Assembly: GCA_024648695.1 (NCBI GenBank)
Contig: JACAVV010000026.1
Coordinates: 1 to 64,000 of the forward strand
DNA: 64,000 bases
DNA from: Nitrospina sp.
GTDB lineage: Bacteria; Nitrospinota; Nitrospinia; Nitrospinales; JACRGP01
Direction: 5' to 3'
The notes under the pieces were generated by a model, which saw nothing but the letters and a program-made list of their open reading frames with translations, ran no database searches and had not been told where the DNA came from. Positions 26,174 through 35,768 of the stretch are shown here, one piece after another (positions within the stretch are counted from its first letter, which is position 1; the number at the start of each line of letters is the position of its first letter). Made by a program: the position numbers and the translations under genes.

Positions 26174-27952
26174 CTATGCTTTGGTTAAATCCTCCAGAAC
26201 TTGAACTATAGGCTCCATCTGGTATTCCGACGAAGCCTTTTTGAAATAAGCGATGAGTTTTTTATCTGTTGGATTCGATTCGTTCAAACCCTCCAAAAGT
26301 TTATCCAGGCGAGTGACACGGCCCATCTGTGCTACATCCAGCAATTCCTGCAGGGTTTCATTGGAAAGCGTGTGACCAGAAAAATCTACGGATTCCTCGG
26401 CCTCTGACTCCGGTTTAGGAGCGGGAACAGACATTTCAAATTCGAATTCAACATTCAATAAATCCTGCAAACAATTAAAGATTCTCTCTGCCCGCACCGG
26501 TTTCAATAGAAAATCGTCACAATTCAACTCGTGAAACTGGTCTTGCTCATGTTTTAAACCGGATGCGGTGACCAGCACAATTTTGGTATCACCCGATACC
26601 CTTTGAATTTCGCGAATAGCTTCCACGCCCCCCATCACCGGCATTCTGATATCAATGAAGGCGATGTCCAGTGAAACATCCTCGGCATGACGCACCGCTT
26701 CCAGGCCGTTTCTTGCTTGAAAAACCTCCACCCCTATCTGACCCAATATCCGGCAAAAAACTTCACGAATATCTTCATGATCATCAGCCACCAGGGCCTT
26801 GATGTGATACCCGGGAGCGAGATGCAAAACGCGTTTGCGGCGGTCGCGCCGTTTGGCAACCTCCCCTTTTGCTGAGGAAAGTTGCAGGGTGAAAGCAAAA
26901 CTCGAACCTTGTCCAGCCTCAGATTCCACCTCCAGAGTGGTTCCCATTAATTCGAGCTGTTTTTTGGAAATGGCCAGTCCCAATCCGGTGCCGCCTTTGG
27001 TGATGCCCTCCTGCCCTTGCCGAAAAGGATCAAAAATGGCATTCCGGTTTTGAGGATCGATCCCCATGCCCGTATCGGTGATTTTAAAAGCAAAGACGTT
27101 GTCCGGTTTGCATTCCAAAGCCAGGGTTACCGATCCGTGGTCGGTGAATTTTACCGCGTTGGCCAACAGGTTGATTAAAACCTGCCTCAGCTTCGACTCG
27201 TCACCACGTACCAACACCCGCTTTTCAAAATTGCCCTGAACCTTGAGCGATAAACCTTTCTGCCGGCAACGGTATTCGAACATGGTAGCCAGACCCTGAA
27301 CCAGCCCGTTGAGGTCAAAATCTTGCGGATTCAATTCCATGTGGCCCGCTTCAATTTTGGAAATATCCAGAATATCGTTGATCAGATAAAGCAAATGATT
27401 GCCATTGCTTTCGATAGTTTGAACCGACTTTTTTTGGTCCGCTTCCAAACGCTTTTCACGAAGCAGAATTTGCGCGTATCCCAGCATCGCCGTCATGGGC
27501 GTGCGGATTTCGTGGCTCATGTTTGCCAGAAACGTGCTTTTCGCATGGTTAGCCGCCTCGGCTTTAATTCGCGCTGATTCCAGACTTTTTTCGAATTCAA
27601 TCCTATCGGTAATGTCCTCAAAAAAACTGCCGAGCGCAATAATGGCTCCGGATGAATCACGCAGTGGAATTCTATTCGATACAAACACCCGTTCGGAACC
27701 ATTAATTTCCAGACGTTCCTCTAACCGGAGGAAAGATTCCGCACCTTGACCTTTGCGGTCGTTTTCCGTAAACGCCTCTGCCACACTGGACTCAAACAAT
27801 TCTGCATCGGTTTGACCGATGATAGATTCCAAATCCAGATGGAAACTTTCAGCAAAACCCCGATTTGCATATAGAAAACGACCGTTGCAATCTTTTATCG
27901 TGACCCACCCTGGACAGAAATCAAATAAAGTTTTAAATAGTTCTGGATTCAT
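26174..27952 (-). CDS. Hybrid histidine kinase (PAS-HisKA-HATPase-REC)
   Basis: A 592 aa soluble signalling protein with no membrane span. A PAS domain (about 1-120) is followed by the HisKA box HEIRTPMTAMLGYAQ (His near 147), a HATPase domain (about 250-365) with NLLANAVKF, DTGMGI and GGTGLGLAIS, and a receiver domain (about 390-510) with phospho-acceptor Asp in IAFIDIRMPVMGG. The last 70 residues are helical and might be a degenerate phosphotransfer-like or output module, but they lack an obvious histidine box. It sits alone on the minus strand, so its output partner is not known. Confidence 0.92.
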   Translation of the reverse strand: MNPELFKTLFDFCPGWVTIKDCNGRFLYANRGFAESFHLDLESIIGQTDAELFESSVAEAFTENDRKGQGAESFLRLEERLEINGSERVFVSNRIPLRDSSGAIIALGSFFEDITDRIEFEKSLESARIKAEAANHAKSTFLANMSHEIRTPMTAMLGYAQILLREKRLEADQKKSVQTIESNGNHLLYLINDILDISKIEAGHMELNPQDFDLNGLVQGLATMFEYRCRQKGLSLKVQGNFEKRVLVRGDESKLRQVLINLLANAVKFTDHGSVTLALECKPDNVFAFKITDTGMGIDPQNRNAIFDPFRQGQEGITKGGTGLGLAISKKQLELMGTTLEVESEAGQGSSFAFTLQLSSAKGEVAKRRDRRKRVLHLAPGYHIKALVADDHEDIREVFCRILGQIGVEVFQARNGLEAVRHAEDVSLDIAFIDIRMPVMGGVEAIREIQRVSGDTKIVLVTASGLKHEQDQFHELNCDDFLLKPVRAERIFNCLQDLLNVEFEFEMSVPAPKPESEAEESVDFSGHTLSNETLQELLDVAQMGRVTRLDKLLEGLNESNPTDKKLIAYFKKASSEYQMEPIVQVLEDLTKA

Positions 27953-28000
27953 GATTCTTGCTTTTAAATTGTTAGAGGATAAAAGACTTCGATTATAACT

Positions 28001-30748
28001 TTAAGATTGAGACCCCAATTGATGAATCAGCTTCAAATGTTTTTCCATACCGACCAGGCGGTTCGCAGAATAATGCCTCAACGCATGTCGGCGGATCTCT
28101 TTTAGCAATTGTTTTCTGTCAAAAGAATCGTTTGAAACGGGAACCTGTCCTCCTATAAGATAATTCAGGATTTTACGATCCCTACCATTTTGAGACTCAA
28201 AATAAAATTTGGATTCGACCGTGTTTGGATCGAGAAAGAAATTCCTTAAATTTAAAATGGCGCAGGTTAAGGGAATAGAGCCGCAAAGATCTTCCGGTAA
28301 CGAAACCGGTACGGGCTTTTTCATATTAGATTGCCATTGATTGAGCAACGCAACGCCCGGTGTGGCCATAGGGTTATTCCGGCCAATATGAATTACGTTG
28401 GTTGTGCTGGAGGTGAAAAGGTTGCGCCCGGCCCAATACCCCAGTTTGGGATTTTCCAGGGTGTGGACGCCTCCATATTCAGAAAACTCGTCCAGAGCAT
28501 TGCCGGAAATGCGTTCCAGCGACAAAAATTGTTCTATACCTTGAAACCCCAAATCCTTCAGCGCTGGATTGTTTTGTTCTGCTCGAAATTTTTTTTCAAA
28601 CAGTTGTAAAGACTCTTTGGTAATGGGCTGTTTCGACCCCAGTATTCCGTAGTCGTGCCGCATGAACTGAAAAACGTAGGCATAGGGAAACACCGAACGG
28701 TAGGTATTCAAAATCAATCGAAGAGTATCGACAGAAAGGGAATAGCCGTGAAACCATTGCAAAAACCTTCCCTTTTCATGCAGGTGTTGGTGGACCAGTT
28801 CATAAAACTCCTTGCTGAAAACGTTTTCCACTCCCGCCATCCAGGGATTGCTGGGTTCACTGATGATCACATCGTACACCTGATCGTTGCTTCGGAAAAA
28901 TCGAAACGCATCGGTGCCCACCACATGAGTTTTCGGATTGGACAACACTCTGTAGTTAAAACGCTCGAAAAGCCTTCCGGCTTCCAGAATCATCGGATTG
29001 ATCTCGATCAAATCCAGCCGTTCCACCTCGCTATATTGAGTGATCACCCCGGCAGTCATTCCCGTTCCAAAGCCCACAATGCAGGCATTTTTCGGGTGCT
29101 CGGTGAACAGAAGCGGAATATGGGCCGACAACTGTTGCGTATAAAAATCGTGAAAGGTACTGCCATCGGTTTTCGCATTGATCTGCACCGCCAAGGCAGG
29201 TTGTTTCTTTTTATTTTTAAAAAATTCCTCATAAGTCACGCTGACTGTTGCCGCTGGTCCATCACTGTAATAAAACCTGGGGTACGGCCACCGCATGGCT
29301 TCATAGCCTTTAAACGTATTCGCAATAGGGGTTGGAAATCGAAACAGGCCAATGGTGAAGTACTGGTTATCCCACAAGGGTTGACGAAGGACAGTCAAAA
29401 GCAAGAGAAGACAAACCCCGGAAAAAACCGCTCGTTGCCGGGATCCCAAAGAACTCCAGAGTTTATACAATGAAAATAAAGCCGACAGGCCGACCAGGAA
29501 TATAAGAAACAGAAACACCTGATTTAAATCATAAGCGTAAAGCAGGTAATAACCAGCCAGCATGGATCCCATCACACATCCCAGGGTATTGATGGCGTAC
29601 AGATTCCCCGTTTCGGATCCCAAACCCGATTGTTCCCTTTTCGCAAGGTGAAAGCACAGGGGCAAAGTGGCGCCACACAGGGAAATGGGGATCAGTAAGA
29701 CCAAACCCAAAATCAGAAACAGGGTGCTGTGATAGGCCCAAAACGCGGGCGGCGTTTGGCTGAAATAGGTTCGAATGACATGCGCATAATAGGGCCAGGT
29801 TTCGACACTGCAAAACAAAGCGATTAAAGTAAATCCATTTGCCAGCAATAAAATGAGAATTGAACAGGGTGGAAGACTTTTGATCTTTCCAACCAGATAA
29901 CCTCCAAAGGCGATGCAAAAAATGAAGATCGCAATGATCACCGAAAAGGAGTAACTGGACGATCCCGCAGAAAGCCCGAACAGGCGAATCATGAGAGTTT
30001 CCAGCCCGATGGTCACAAAACCGGAAATAAAGGCCACTCCCCATAACCAGCGTCTTTTTCCTTCACCAGAAGAAGTAGCATGAGACGGCTTCTTTCCCTC
30101 CGCATAAATTGAAGACGATTCTGAAGTAGGTTGTTCCGGACTTCCCTGAATGGCTCCCAGACTGTAAAACACGCCTCCAACGATCAGATTGATCAATCCG
30201 GCAAAAAAAAGCGTGAGTGGTAATCCCAGGACAGGAAGCAATACGAATCCCGCAAGCAAAGAACCCATCGCCGCACCAAACGTATTGAACCCGTAAATCC
30301 TGGAATGCGTTTTGGTAGCGGAGTGCACATCTTTGCTCAAGGCCTGTGTGAGTACCGGTAAGGTCCCTCCCATTAGAACTGTAGGGACGCCGAAAAATAT
30401 CAAGGCAACAACAATTTCCATGAGGAAGCTGGAAACGGGAACATCAATGAGGGCTTGATAAATCCTGGGAGAAAATATCGCCCAAATCCCGATCAGGAAT
30501 TCGGTGACGCCGTACAGTTTGAATAACTGCATGCGAAACTTTCGGGTCAGGTGACCATAGAGAAAATATCCTGCAGACATGCCTCCCAGAAAAACCGATA
30601 TGATGATTGCGGTGGCCTGGGACTGGGATCCAAGCAAGTATGTAAGATAACGGTGCCAGGTATTCTGAAATACCAGAGCCGTGATGCCGGTGGCAAAAAC
30701 CAGGGTGATGTACAATGCGTTTGAGCGGGAGCGGTTCTCCGCATTCAC
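28001..30748 (-). CDS. Membrane-fused spermidine synthase-like protein
   Basis: A 915 aa fusion. The first half (about 1-480) has around twelve or more membrane spans resembling the transporter-like half of fused MFS/spermidine synthase proteins, with GFNTFGAAMGSLLAGF and its repeat AINTLGCVMGSMLAGY marking an internal duplication. The second half (about 520-760) is an aminopropyltransferase-type Rossmann domain with GFGTGMTAGVI, LDLIEINPMI and VIISEPSNPW. A C-terminal extension of about 150 aa follows. The start is GTG with GGAGGA six bases upstream. The family is common in environmental bacteria; whether it makes polyamines or modifies something else is not established. Confidence 0.87.
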   Translation of the reverse strand: MNAENRSRSNALYITLVFATGITALVFQNTWHRYLTYLLGSQSQATAIIISVFLGGMSAGYFLYGHLTRKFRMQLFKLYGVTEFLIGIWAIFSPRIYQALIDVPVSSFLMEIVVALIFFGVPTVLMGGTLPVLTQALSKDVHSATKTHSRIYGFNTFGAAMGSLLAGFVLLPVLGLPLTLFFAGLINLIVGGVFYSLGAIQGSPEQPTSESSSIYAEGKKPSHATSSGEGKRRWLWGVAFISGFVTIGLETLMIRLFGLSAGSSSYSFSVIIAIFIFCIAFGGYLVGKIKSLPPCSILILLLANGFTLIALFCSVETWPYYAHVIRTYFSQTPPAFWAYHSTLFLILGLVLLIPISLCGATLPLCFHLAKREQSGLGSETGNLYAINTLGCVMGSMLAGYYLLYAYDLNQVFLFLIFLVGLSALFSLYKLWSSLGSRQRAVFSGVCLLLLLTVLRQPLWDNQYFTIGLFRFPTPIANTFKGYEAMRWPYPRFYYSDGPAATVSVTYEEFFKNKKKQPALAVQINAKTDGSTFHDFYTQQLSAHIPLLFTEHPKNACIVGFGTGMTAGVITQYSEVERLDLIEINPMILEAGRLFERFNYRVLSNPKTHVVGTDAFRFFRSNDQVYDVIISEPSNPWMAGVENVFSKEFYELVHQHLHEKGRFLQWFHGYSLSVDTLRLILNTYRSVFPYAYVFQFMRHDYGILGSKQPITKESLQLFEKKFRAEQNNPALKDLGFQGIEQFLSLERISGNALDEFSEYGGVHTLENPKLGYWAGRNLFTSSTTNVIHIGRNNPMATPGVALLNQWQSNMKKPVPVSLPEDLCGSIPLTCAILNLRNFFLDPNTVESKFYFESQNGRDRKILNYLIGGQVPVSNDSFDRKQLLKEIRRHALRHYSANRLVGMEKHLKLIHQLGSQS

Positions 30749-30979
30749 AGGCTGTCCTCCAGAGGCCCTGTTCCTGGGCGGTTAAAATATGCGTAGCCTC
30801 GAAAATACCGGATCTATTATAACCACATCTCCAGAATCAGTTGAGAAAATAAAGTCCTTTATCCGCGGTAAAGATTGATAACGACAATTTTTATGCCTTC
30901 AAAATCAGGCTAATTTGAAAGAAATTTGATATACTTTGTCCGCAGTACGCAGGATAACCCCCATCCCAAGGAGCCTTCC

Positions 30980-31468
30980 ATGAACACCAGAACCAAAAAA
31001 CCTTCCACCCAAAAAACATCGAAAAAGTCCAGTCCTTCAAAAGCTTCAATGAAGACAACAGCCAGTGATTCCCCATCCGACGAAACGCAGGAAACAGAAA
31101 TCGTGGAATTTGCCAGGAATGTTTTAAACCCTCAAATCATCCTGAGCCAAAAAGAAAATAATGAAGCGTTTGAAGACCGATTGTTGAGTTATTTTTCTCT
31201 GGGTTACCTTTATAAAGTCAGTGTGGGAGTCGCCTCTCATCACAAGGTAAGAGGTCCCAAGAAAAAAGAAGCGTTGGCCCGAAAAGTGTTTGTGCGTTTG
31301 TTCGGAGAAGCCGGAGAGGAAATTTTTCAGGAGGTAATGAAAATCAAGGACCATAATGATTTTAAAAAAGGCGGGGCATTAGGGGTTCAGGAATTGAAAG
31401 AAACCCTGGAGGAAAAGGACTCTGCCATGGGACTTTGCCGGTTTTTAATGGAAGTCGAACCCAATTAA
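30980..31468 (+). CDS. Hypothetical protein with disordered basic N-terminus, 162 aa
   Basis: The ATG at 30980 is chosen because AAGGAG lies six bases before it; the frame extends upstream without support. The first 55 residues are a Lys/Ser/Thr-rich tail (KKPSTQKTSKKSS), probably disordered. The remainder is helical (LLSYFSLGYLYKVSVGVASHHKVRG, then FVRLFGEAGEEIFQEVM). No family recognised. A basic tail of this kind is common in nucleic-acid or ribosome-associated proteins, but that is only a hint. Confidence 0.7.
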   Translation: MNTRTKKPSTQKTSKKSSPSKASMKTTASDSPSDETQETEIVEFARNVLNPQIILSQKENNEAFEDRLLSYFSLGYLYKVSVGVASHHKVRGPKKKEALARKVFVRLFGEAGEEIFQEVMKIKDHNDFKKGGALGVQELKETLEEKDSAMGLCRFLMEVEPN

Positions 31469-31489
31469 ATCACCTGAAGGTTTTCATTT

Positions 31490-32224
31490 TTATTCCGGAT
31501 CGTATCGCCCCCTCAATCCGTTAAGACGTATGCGAATCAGGTCCCACAGCATCTGCATGGAATCTTTAACGATGTGCACACGCGACTCCAGAACGTTTTT
31601 CCATTCAACAGGAACTTCTTTTGTTTTTAATCCGCGTCGTTCTGCGATAAACAACAATTCCACATCGAAACTGAAACGGTCGACCGTCATAATGGAAAAA
31701 ACAGGGACAAGCGGTTCCCTATTAAAACATTTAAAACCGCATTGAGTATCGATAAAATCCAGTCCAGCAATTTTGCGTACAAACCCGTTAAATATTCTGC
31801 CCATACCTTGCCGGTACCAGGCTTGCCGCAAAGTGACCTGCGATTCCGGGAGCGACCGCGATCCGATCACCATATCAAAGCCATCAGCCAACCAGGCTTT
31901 TAGTTTGTCCAACTCGTGAATGGGAGTCGACAAATCGGCATCGGAAATTAGCACTACTTCTCCTCTGGCAGATAAAACGCCCTGGCGTACCGAATACCCT
32001 TTGCCCCGATTTCTGCCATTGCGGATCACCTGAATATTGTTACCTCTGAACAAGGTTTCAAAAACCTGAATGGTGTCGTCGACGCTTCCGTCGTCCACCA
32101 GCACCAGTTCCCAGTCGAAAGTTTTTGTAGCAAGAAAATCTTTTAAAGGAGGCAAAGTGTCGGCGATGCGGTCGCCTTCGTTAAACGCGGGAATGACAAT
32201 GGACAGGTAGGGAGTTGCCGGCAT
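31490..32224 (-). CDS. GT2 glycosyltransferase, dolichyl-phosphate glucosyltransferase-like
   Basis: A 244 aa cytoplasmic-face glycosyltransferase of family GT2. It has the N-terminal SIVIPAFNEGDRI strand, VDDGSVDDT, the DXD-type SDADLSTP motif and QCGFKCFNRE, as in polyprenyl-phosphate glucosyl- or mannosyltransferases. No membrane anchor is visible. Such enzymes charge a lipid carrier with a sugar, which GT-C enzymes such as the GT39 protein at 40817-42337 then use. That functional link is inference, as the two are not adjacent. Converges with the gene at 30980-31468. Confidence 0.85.
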   Translation of the reverse strand: MPATPYLSIVIPAFNEGDRIADTLPPLKDFLATKTFDWELVLVDDGSVDDTIQVFETLFRGNNIQVIRNGRNRGKGYSVRQGVLSARGEVVLISDADLSTPIHELDKLKAWLADGFDMVIGSRSLPESQVTLRQAWYRQGMGRIFNGFVRKIAGLDFIDTQCGFKCFNREPLVPVFSIMTVDRFSFDVELLFIAERRGLKTKEVPVEWKNVLESRVHIVKDSMQMLWDLIRIRLNGLRGRYDPE

Positions 32225-32561
32225 TGAAGGCCTTGGAATTTTAGCTTAAGTAGGAAGTTCAAAAGGAAAACAGGCCCTAAAAATAACAGGTTACTTCAAA
32301 AAATCAATGGTTTCCGTGATGGAACATCCAGGGATCTTTTGTTTTTTTCAATCAAACGGCAATACACCGTCTAAGTTCCTTGCCAAGGATCCGGAAAATA
32401 AGGTAAAATCCTCTTTTCCAAAAATAACGTGTTCATTTATTGGGAGCTAATCATCAAAGGAACAGCAGGATCGCTTTGCTGGAATAATATTAGGTCGGGT
32501 CCAGAGGGATTGCATCCATCACCTGATCTGAAGGACCTTCAATAAATTTTTCAGGATTGAA
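32225..32561. other. Divergent intergenic region, 337 bases
   Basis: Separates the leftward GT2 gene from the rightward TPR gene. No convincing ORF, repeat or hairpin is seen; it should contain both promoters. Confidence 0.5.
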
Positions 32562-33161
32562 ATGAGAATTCGAACCGGAATCATTCTCTTTATATTGATT
32601 GCCTTGGTGGGCAACGCCGGCCCTTCGATGGCTCAAAGCGCACGCGACCTGTTTTTCGAAGGCAATGATTATATGAAAGAGGGCAACCTGGAAGAGGCCA
32701 AAGCCGCCTATCTGGAATCCATTGCGCTGAACCCCAAAATTCCAATGGTTCACTTCAATCTGGGTCTCGTTTATAAAAAAATGCGCGACTACCCTGCCGC
32801 GGCTGGTTCGTTAGAGGAGGTCCTGAAGCTGGACCCGAATCATTTGGACGCACGGGTTACTATTGGGAATGTTTACAATTATATGGAAGAATGGTCCAAA
32901 GCTATCTCGCATTTGAACTTTGTAGTGCACCGTAGACCGAATGATCCAGAGGCTCACGGTAACCTGGGCTGGGCTTTACTGAATTATAATGAAGGGCCGC
33001 CTTTTAAATATCTGGTGATAGTCAATCTGGCAAAAGCCGTGGAGCTTTTCGATCAGCAGGGAATGTCCGGTCCCGCAGAAGCCACTCGCAAAACGCTTGA
33101 AGACGCATTAGAAAAATTTGGAAAAGATTATCAAGACCGCTTTGGTTCCAAACAGCCATAA
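32562..33161 (+). CDS. Secreted TPR protein, 199 aa
   Basis: Signal peptide (about 1-24, ending SMAQ), then at least three tetratricopeptide repeats (about 28-135): DLFFEGNDYMKEGNLEEAKAAY, VHFNLGLVYKKMRDYPAAAG and EAHGNLGWALLNYN. The C-terminal part is a charged helix. It is probably periplasmic and mediates protein contacts; the partner is unknown. AGGA lies five bases before the ATG. A repeat-like sequence and a small Nfu-type gene follow on the same strand. Confidence 0.85.
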   Translation: MRIRTGIILFILIALVGNAGPSMAQSARDLFFEGNDYMKEGNLEEAKAAYLESIALNPKIPMVHFNLGLVYKKMRDYPAAAGSLEEVLKLDPNHLDARVTIGNVYNYMEEWSKAISHLNFVVHRRPNDPEAHGNLGWALLNYNEGPPFKYLVIVNLAKAVELFDQQGMSGPAEATRKTLEDALEKFGKDYQDRFGSKQP

Positions 33162-33216
33162 CCCGGTTATTTCATGAGCATAAGAAACGAAAAGGGAATC
33201 AAGTGAAAAAAACAGA

Positions 33217-33250
33217 GTGTCATCCCGAACGTAGCGAAGGATCTCTGGGA
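33217..33250 (+). repeat. Copy of a common dispersed repeat (CCGAACGTAGCGAAGGATCT type)
   Basis: The sequence GTCATCCCGAACGTAGCG, continuing with AAGGATCTCTGGG, resembles the short intergenic repeat (tgtcat-tc-c/tgag-cg-agcgaaggatct) seen in intergenic regions of many Gram-negative genomes. It lies in a 230-base gene gap. Only one copy was noticed in the window. Confidence 0.5.
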
Positions 33251-33391
33251 GCAATTCGTCCAGGGACTCTCCATTAACTTAAGCGTTGGTATAACATCCC
33301 TGGGGCCTTTGCTGGTTTTCTTAACTTCTTTTCATGAAAAATGCAGATTAACCTTGAACATTAATTTATTAAATAAGGACAGCAAGACATC

Positions 33392-33664
33392 ATGAGCGTT
33401 GAGATTTCAGTTGGCGTTACTCGAAACGAAAACTTTTTGCACTTTGCCACCAATCGGGAACTGGTTCCCAAAGGCACCGGATTGTCTTTCCCGGATTCGG
33501 AATCCGCACAGGATTTTGGCCTTGTGAAGGACCTGTTCGAAATTGATGGAGTCGCCAGCGTTTGGGTGATCGGAAACGATGTTCAGGTGACCAAGGAAGA
33601 AAACGTGCGCTGGTCCAGCATCAAATCCAAAGTGATGCAAACGATTAAAAGGCACCTGGACTGA
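33392..33664 (+). CDS. Nfu/NifU N-terminal domain protein, 90 aa
   Basis: Matches the stand-alone N-terminal domain of Nfu iron-sulfur carriers. It has the order VTRNENFLHFATNREL, then FxxxxSAQDFGLVKDLFEIDGVASVWV, then a closing VTKEENVRWSSIKSKV. The C-terminal CxxC cluster-binding domain of full Nfu is absent, so it probably cannot carry a cluster alone and may bind client proteins. It converges with the aminopeptidase gene 20 bases away. Confidence 0.8.
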   Translation: MSVEISVGVTRNENFLHFATNRELVPKGTGLSFPDSESAQDFGLVKDLFEIDGVASVWVIGNDVQVTKEENVRWSSIKSKVMQTIKRHLD

Positions 33665-33684
33665 TACCCCCGGAGACCCAGGAT

Positions 33685-35001
33685 TTATATATGGGTGTCC
33701 GGCGAGAAGAATTCCCGAAACACCCGGATCATTTTTCCGTGATCCTGCGAGCCGGCCATTTCCCGGATCGAATGCATGGAAAGCATCGGGTTACCCACAT
33801 CAACCGTTTTAATTCCCAGATTGGCGGCGGTGATCGGCCCTATCGTACTGCCGCACCCTAAATCCGACCGCACCACGAATTTCTGAACCTTCACACCCGC
33901 GCGTTCGCACAACAACTCAAAACGCGAACCCGACCAGCCGTCGGTGGCATAGCGCTGGTTGGAATTGATCTTTATTACCGGCCCCTGATTGATCAAAGGC
34001 ATATGCCTTGAATCGTGCATCTCGGAATAATTGGGATGGACCGCATGCGCCATGTCTGCTGAAATAAAAAACGACCGCGCCACCGCACGCATAAACTGCT
34101 CCCGGCTTCCCCCCAACCGCTCCAGAATATCTTTCAGAAACGGCGACCCGCCTCCCTGGGCGGTCTGACTGCCAATTTCCTCGTGATCATAAAACGCCAG
34201 CACACGCGTCGCCGCTTCCGGCGTCTCCGACTCCAGCAAGCTCAAGGTTGCGGCGTGACAGGAAGCCAGGTTGTCCAGACGTGGAGCGAATAAAAACTCA
34301 TCATTCATTCCCGCGAAAGCACTTTTTTGAACATCGTGGAGCATCAACTCCAATCCAGCGATATCGTCCACCGGCCGCTTGATTTCACCCGCCACCCATT
34401 GCTTCAAAACCGATTCAGAGGAAATCAATTCATCCACCATCGAAACGATGGGCGGCATATGCGTCTGCTGATTCAGAATCAACCCCTTGTCATTCACCTT
34501 GCGATTGAGATGAATCGCAAGTTGCGGTACCCGCGCCAAAGGATGATCACTTTTCACCAGCACCGATTCCGTAACGTTACCATCGGACTTGACCAAAACC
34601 CGACCCGCCAGAGAAAGATCGCGGTCGGTCCAGGTCCCCAACAGCACGCCGCCATAAACTTCGACGCCAAACTGAATGTAACCGTTTTTCTCATACACCG
34701 GATTCGGCTTCAAACGCAAATTGGGACTGTCCGTATGCGCACCAATGATTTTAAACCCGGACACATGCGGCGCTTCCCCACCCGCCTCAAACACGACCAG
34801 AGAAGAATCGTTACGAGTCACAAAACATTTATCGCCGGGAGTAACCGACCAAGCTTCCTCTTCATTCAGTTCGCGATAGCCATTTCCAAGCAAAAGGCTT
34901 TTTAAACCATCCACCGCATGAAAAGGCGTAGGGGAAGCATCAATAAAGTCCAGCAACGCTTGACTGTATTGACAATTATTTGGGTTGGAATCAGTATTCA
35001 T
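33685..35001 (-). CDS. apeB: M18 family aspartyl aminopeptidase
   Basis: A 438 aa cytoplasmic zinc aminopeptidase that removes acidic N-terminal residues from peptides. Metal and catalytic motifs are visible: GAHTDSPNLRLKP (about 83-95), FYDHEEIGSQTAQGGGSPFL (about 268-287) and SADMAHAVHPNYSEMHD, with GCGSTIGP and MLSMHSIREM near the end. The ATG at 35001 gives the family N-terminus (LLDFIDASPTPFHAV); the frame extends to 35052 without support. Family length is about 430, so it is complete. A lone gene with no regulatory clue. Confidence 0.93.
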   Translation of the reverse strand: MNTDSNPNNCQYSQALLDFIDASPTPFHAVDGLKSLLLGNGYRELNEEEAWSVTPGDKCFVTRNDSSLVVFEAGGEAPHVSGFKIIGAHTDSPNLRLKPNPVYEKNGYIQFGVEVYGGVLLGTWTDRDLSLAGRVLVKSDGNVTESVLVKSDHPLARVPQLAIHLNRKVNDKGLILNQQTHMPPIVSMVDELISSESVLKQWVAGEIKRPVDDIAGLELMLHDVQKSAFAGMNDEFLFAPRLDNLASCHAATLSLLESETPEAATRVLAFYDHEEIGSQTAQGGGSPFLKDILERLGGSREQFMRAVARSFFISADMAHAVHPNYSEMHDSRHMPLINQGPVIKINSNQRYATDGWSGSRFELLCERAGVKVQKFVVRSDLGCGSTIGPITAANLGIKTVDVGNPMLSMHSIREMAGSQDHGKMIRVFREFFSPDTHI

Positions 35002-35413
35002 AAGCTCAATCCTGAAAAGTTGCCAGAGGCAAGAAGGTTTTGGAAAACTCAAAGGCTTATTATAGGCAGGAAAAAATTAAATGTGAATTTAACAAAATAC
35101 CATTTCATTGCTTCCTAAAGCGATCCACTTTTAGTGGTTGGGTCTGGCCGAATTGAATTGGATTAAACACACTGTTAAGTTGGTCGATTCACGGTAAATT
35201 TTGTTTCAAATTTTATCTAAATAATAGAACAACTCCCCTAAAAATAAGGGTTAACCTGTACTTGGGGTTTTCAGATCCTGTCAACTCAACAAAATCCCCA
35301 TTTTATCTTTTTGATTTTTTGTTCATCATAGTATCTTGATGACAGGATGTCAAAAGGTGAAGCCCATTACGGCCTTTTACAATTTTGAACCTTCTTTTTT
35401 TCAGGAGAACATG
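35002..35413. other. Intergenic region, 412 bases
   Basis: AT-rich divergent region between the aminopeptidase gene and the 98-aa protein gene. It holds two short hairpins, CCACTTTTAGTGG (35128-35140) and CCCTAAAAATAAGGG (35236-35250), neither followed by a T run. An open frame with weak starts at 35336/35339 reaches into the 98-aa gene. Confidence 0.4.
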
Positions 35414-35710
35414 ATGGGTGTTGTCCTTAAAGCTGATTTTAAAAGAAAAATAGATTCCCGCCTCTCCAGTTACGATCCCAACAAGAAAAATTGGGAGTAC
35501 CAGTCGGGTATTTTTGTCGATATGTTCAATTTGTTTCCGCAGTTCAAAGACCATGTTGCGGCTTATGTCGAAAGGAATTATTGCTGTGTGGTGAACGATG
35601 AAGACCACGGCGATCCCCGTTCTCTGTTCACCTTTCTAAAAGAGGAAGAGGTCTGGAAACTGAATCACTGGATTCTGAATCGCAGGAATCGTGCCTTTGT
35701 CATCAAATAG
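35414..35710 (+). CDS. Hypothetical protein, 98 aa
   Basis: The ATG at 35414 is preceded by AGGAG (35403-35407) at ideal distance, which decides the start against codons at 35336/35339. The protein begins MGVVLKADFKRK and is rich in aromatic and charged residues, with a core such as FVDMFNLFPQFKDHVAAYVE and an ending WILNRRNRAFVIK. No signal peptide, no known domain. Function unknown. Confidence 0.65.
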   Translation: MGVVLKADFKRKIDSRLSSYDPNKKNWEYQSGIFVDMFNLFPQFKDHVAAYVERNYCCVVNDEDHGDPRSLFTFLKEEEVWKLNHWILNRRNRAFVIK

Positions 35711-35768
35711 GAATTGAATGGTTTGGTGGTGGAATCAAAAGGGATTTCTGAGGATCTGTTAAACCACC

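Noticed and set aside
28655-29473. Open frame of 272 codons on the plus strand
   Set aside because: Shadow of the spermidine synthase-like gene on the other strand; no motif, no ribosome binding site.
34327-34905. Open frame of 192 codons on the plus strand
   Set aside because: Opposite the M18 aminopeptidase gene, His/Arg-rich without any domain; an antisense shadow.
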